The position numbers and the translations under genes are program-made. DNA of 25,572 bases from a candidate division CSSED10-310 bacterium (lineage in GTDB: Bacteria > CSSED10-310 > JAFGDC01), in the NCBI GenBank assembly GCA_016932295.1, contig JAFGDC010000045.1, positions 1 through 25,572 of the forward strand, in the 5' to 3' direction. The notes beneath the pieces are model-generated. The model was not told the origin of the DNA, did no database searches, and was given only the letters and a program-made list of their open reading frames with translations. The stretch's first letter is position 1. Every line of letters starts with the position of its first letter. Shown here one piece after another: positions 24,598 through 25,572 of the stretch.

Positions 24598-25306
24598 CCG
24601 TTACTCCACTCCCTTCAATCGCACCGTACCGCGTGGAGAAGATCTCCCGCAGGCGGTCCTGAATGACACCGATAGGCTGGGCCCCGTCGACCACCACGAA
24701 TCGATCCGGATCACGATCGGCCAGTTCCCGATATCCCTGGTGAACCCGATTATGGAACGCCATCTCTTCGCGCTCGAATCGATCCTCTATTCCCTCCAGG
24801 CGCAACTGCCGGTCACGCAGATGCGCGCGGCGCAGGCTCTCCTCCGGAGAGATATCGAGCAGGAACGTGAGATCCGGGCGCCGTCCCCCGGTGGCAAGCG
24901 CAATGAGCATATCCACTGTCGGCAGTGGAATGCGCCGGCCGTATCCTTGATAGGCACGGGAGGCATCGGCGTAGCGATCGCTCACCACCACCTCTTTGCG
25001 CGCCAACGCCGGTTCGATGAAATCCCGCACCAACTGGGCGCGACTGGCGGCCAGCAACAAGGCTTCGGTCACCGGCGCCATGGCGGCATTCGTGGTACGG
25101 AGCAGGATATCTCTGATCTGTTCACCAATCAGCGTACCACCCGGCTCCCTGGTCACGTTGATTCGGTACCCGCTTTCCTCCAACCAGCCGCAGAACAGGT
25201 TCATCTGAGTGGTTTTACCGCATCCCTCCCCACCCTCGAAGGTGATGAAAAACCCGTGTCTCGTATTCGACTGGAAACGTATCCCACCATCCGGTTCCGG
25301 CATCAT
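24563..25306 (-). CDS. tmk: Thymidylate kinase
   Basis: A 247-residue enzyme making dTDP from dTMP and ATP. Motifs: P-loop FEGGEGCGKTTQ (25-33), TREPGGT (52-58, the DR/RE loop), SDRYADASRAYQGYGR (the family's DRY-x-x-S-x-x-A-Y-Q-G), FLLDISPEESLRR, and an Arg-rich LID-side stretch (EGIEDRFE). The N-terminus has about 17 residues before the P-loop beta-strand, more than usual, and the tail beyond FSTRYG is a low-complexity extension. ATG 25306 (or ATG 25303) is the only sensible start; the ribosome site is poor (GATAAAGTG). Transcription should start near 25435 from the promoter at 25442-25471. It overlaps ricT, with which it is co-translated. Confidence 0.95.
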   Translation of the reverse strand: MMPEPDGGIRFQSNTRHGFFITFEGGEGCGKTTQMNLFCGWLEESGYRINVTREPGGTLIGEQIRDILLRTTNAAMAPVTEALLLAASRAQLVRDFIEPALARKEVVVSDRYADASRAYQGYGRRIPLPTVDMLIALATGGRRPDLTFLLDISPEESLRRAHLRDRQLRLEGIEDRFEREEMAFHNRVHQGYRELADRDPDRFVVVDGAQPIGVIQDRLREIFSTRYGAIEGSGVTDVGSGGRTQGT

Positions 25307-25346
25307 TTCACTTTATCCGCCCACACGTCCGCCGTTCTCCAACCAT

Positions 25347-25417
25347 AAAAGAGCCGAGTGTCACGCTGCATGCAACGTCCCGGGACGGTCAACCGGATTG
25401 TCCACCGCCCCGGCTCT
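25347..25417 (-). promoter_or_regulatory. Structured 5' leader of tmk, possible attenuator
   Basis: In the transcript the order is AGAGCCG (25417-25411), a ten-pair hairpin CCGGGGCGGT/ACCGTCCCGG (25413-25404 with 25389-25380, one G-U), an imperfect palindrome ACGTTGCA/TGCAGCGT (25378-25363), and CGGCTCT (25356-25350) followed by Ts. The outer AGAGCCG/CGGCTCT stem shares bases with the ten-pair hairpin, so two folds compete, and the outer fold ends in a U-run about 40 bases before the start codon. The regulatory reading is inference. Confidence 0.4.
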
Positions 25418-25441
25418 GACTCGGCAGATCCAAGACAAAGC

Positions 25442-25471
25442 ATTATAATCTCTTGTGTTCCGCTCTGTAAA
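25442..25471 (-). promoter_or_regulatory. Strong sigma-70-type promoter upstream of tmk
   Basis: Minus-strand TTTACA (25466-25471, five of six) and perfect TATAAT (25442-25447) with an 18-base spacer. It is the best promoter in the window and would drive tmk and ricT with a leader of about 130 bases. Confidence 0.75.
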
Positions 25472-25572
25472 GCCTACCCATGCCGCTGTCCGCCACCACC
25501 GGAGAGACAGGGAACGCGCCGCCTCCGCTTGCATGGTGGCATTCACAGCGTGACAGGCAATCCGCGACGACG

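Noticed and set aside
23608..24666. 352-codon frame antisense to ricT
   Set aside because: ricT has the complete PSP1 Cys pattern; the antisense frame has no recognisable domain.
25350..25417. tRNA-like outline in the tmk leader (7-bp outer stem, 68 bases)
   Set aside because: No T-loop TTC-x-A, no D-loop GG and no CCA-proximal pattern; treated as a leader structure.
1..25572. CRISPR arrays, rRNA, prophage genes, intact insertion sequences
   Set aside because: No regularly spaced repeats, no rRNA-like blocks, no integrase or transposase motifs were seen on reading both strands.

Overview
The window is about 58% GC by eye, gene-dense and bacterial. It encodes at least 18 convincing proteins plus several small ones. 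Several proteins have signal peptides or lipoprotein-type N-termini, and there is a periplasmic/cytoplasmic DsbD system, so a diderm envelope is likely. Selenocysteine decoding (SelB), a fused formiminotransferase-cyclodeaminase, alkaline-phosphatase-superfamily 'sulfatase-like' proteins and a large secreted protein of the DUF6259 type together suggest an uncultured-type diderm lineage (Planctomycetota/Hydrogenedentota/Sumerlaeota/Desulfobacterota-like). The sequence alone does not settle the phylum.

Layout. Positions 1-411 (minus) hold the N-terminal glutaminase end of an asparagine synthetase cut by the window edge. Positions 412-1205 have no convincing gene and contain palindromes that look like remains of a repeat or mobile element. 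A lipoprotein beta-propeller (1206-2171, plus) converges on a B12-type radical SAM enzyme (2179-3597), which lies downstream of the folate enzyme FTCD (3654-5327), both minus. A 939-residue secreted protein (5607-8426, plus) converges on the largest block of the window: ten minus-strand genes from 18338 down to 8446 with overlaps or short gaps. In transcription order these are an RmlD-like reductase, a small Cys-rich zinc protein, a small phasin-like coiled-coil protein, a membrane zinc-ribbon protein, a membrane-anchored propeller, DsbD, two tandem paralogous sulfatase/phosphatase-like proteins, a DDAH-type amidinohydrolase and a degenerate nucleotidyltransferase-fold protein. Most of this block concerns the cell envelope.

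From 18715 rightwards there are a TPR protein and selB (plus), then a pair of overlapping small phasin-like genes (minus). A dolichol/phytol-kinase-like membrane protein (plus) overlaps tail-to-tail with a RicT/PSP1 protein. RicT is translated from the same minus-strand unit as thymidylate kinase (tmk), which is preceded by a near-consensus promoter and a strongly structured leader.

No rRNA, tRNA, CRISPR array, intact transposase or phage gene was found. The most interesting signals are a C-terminal L-x-x-[LI]-G-Y-[IV] tail shared by three exported proteins of two unrelated folds, tandem sulfatase-like proteins with Thr where sulfatases have Cys/Ser, a nucleotidyltransferase-fold protein that has lost its catalytic carboxylates, the tmk leader, and the 412-1205 gap.
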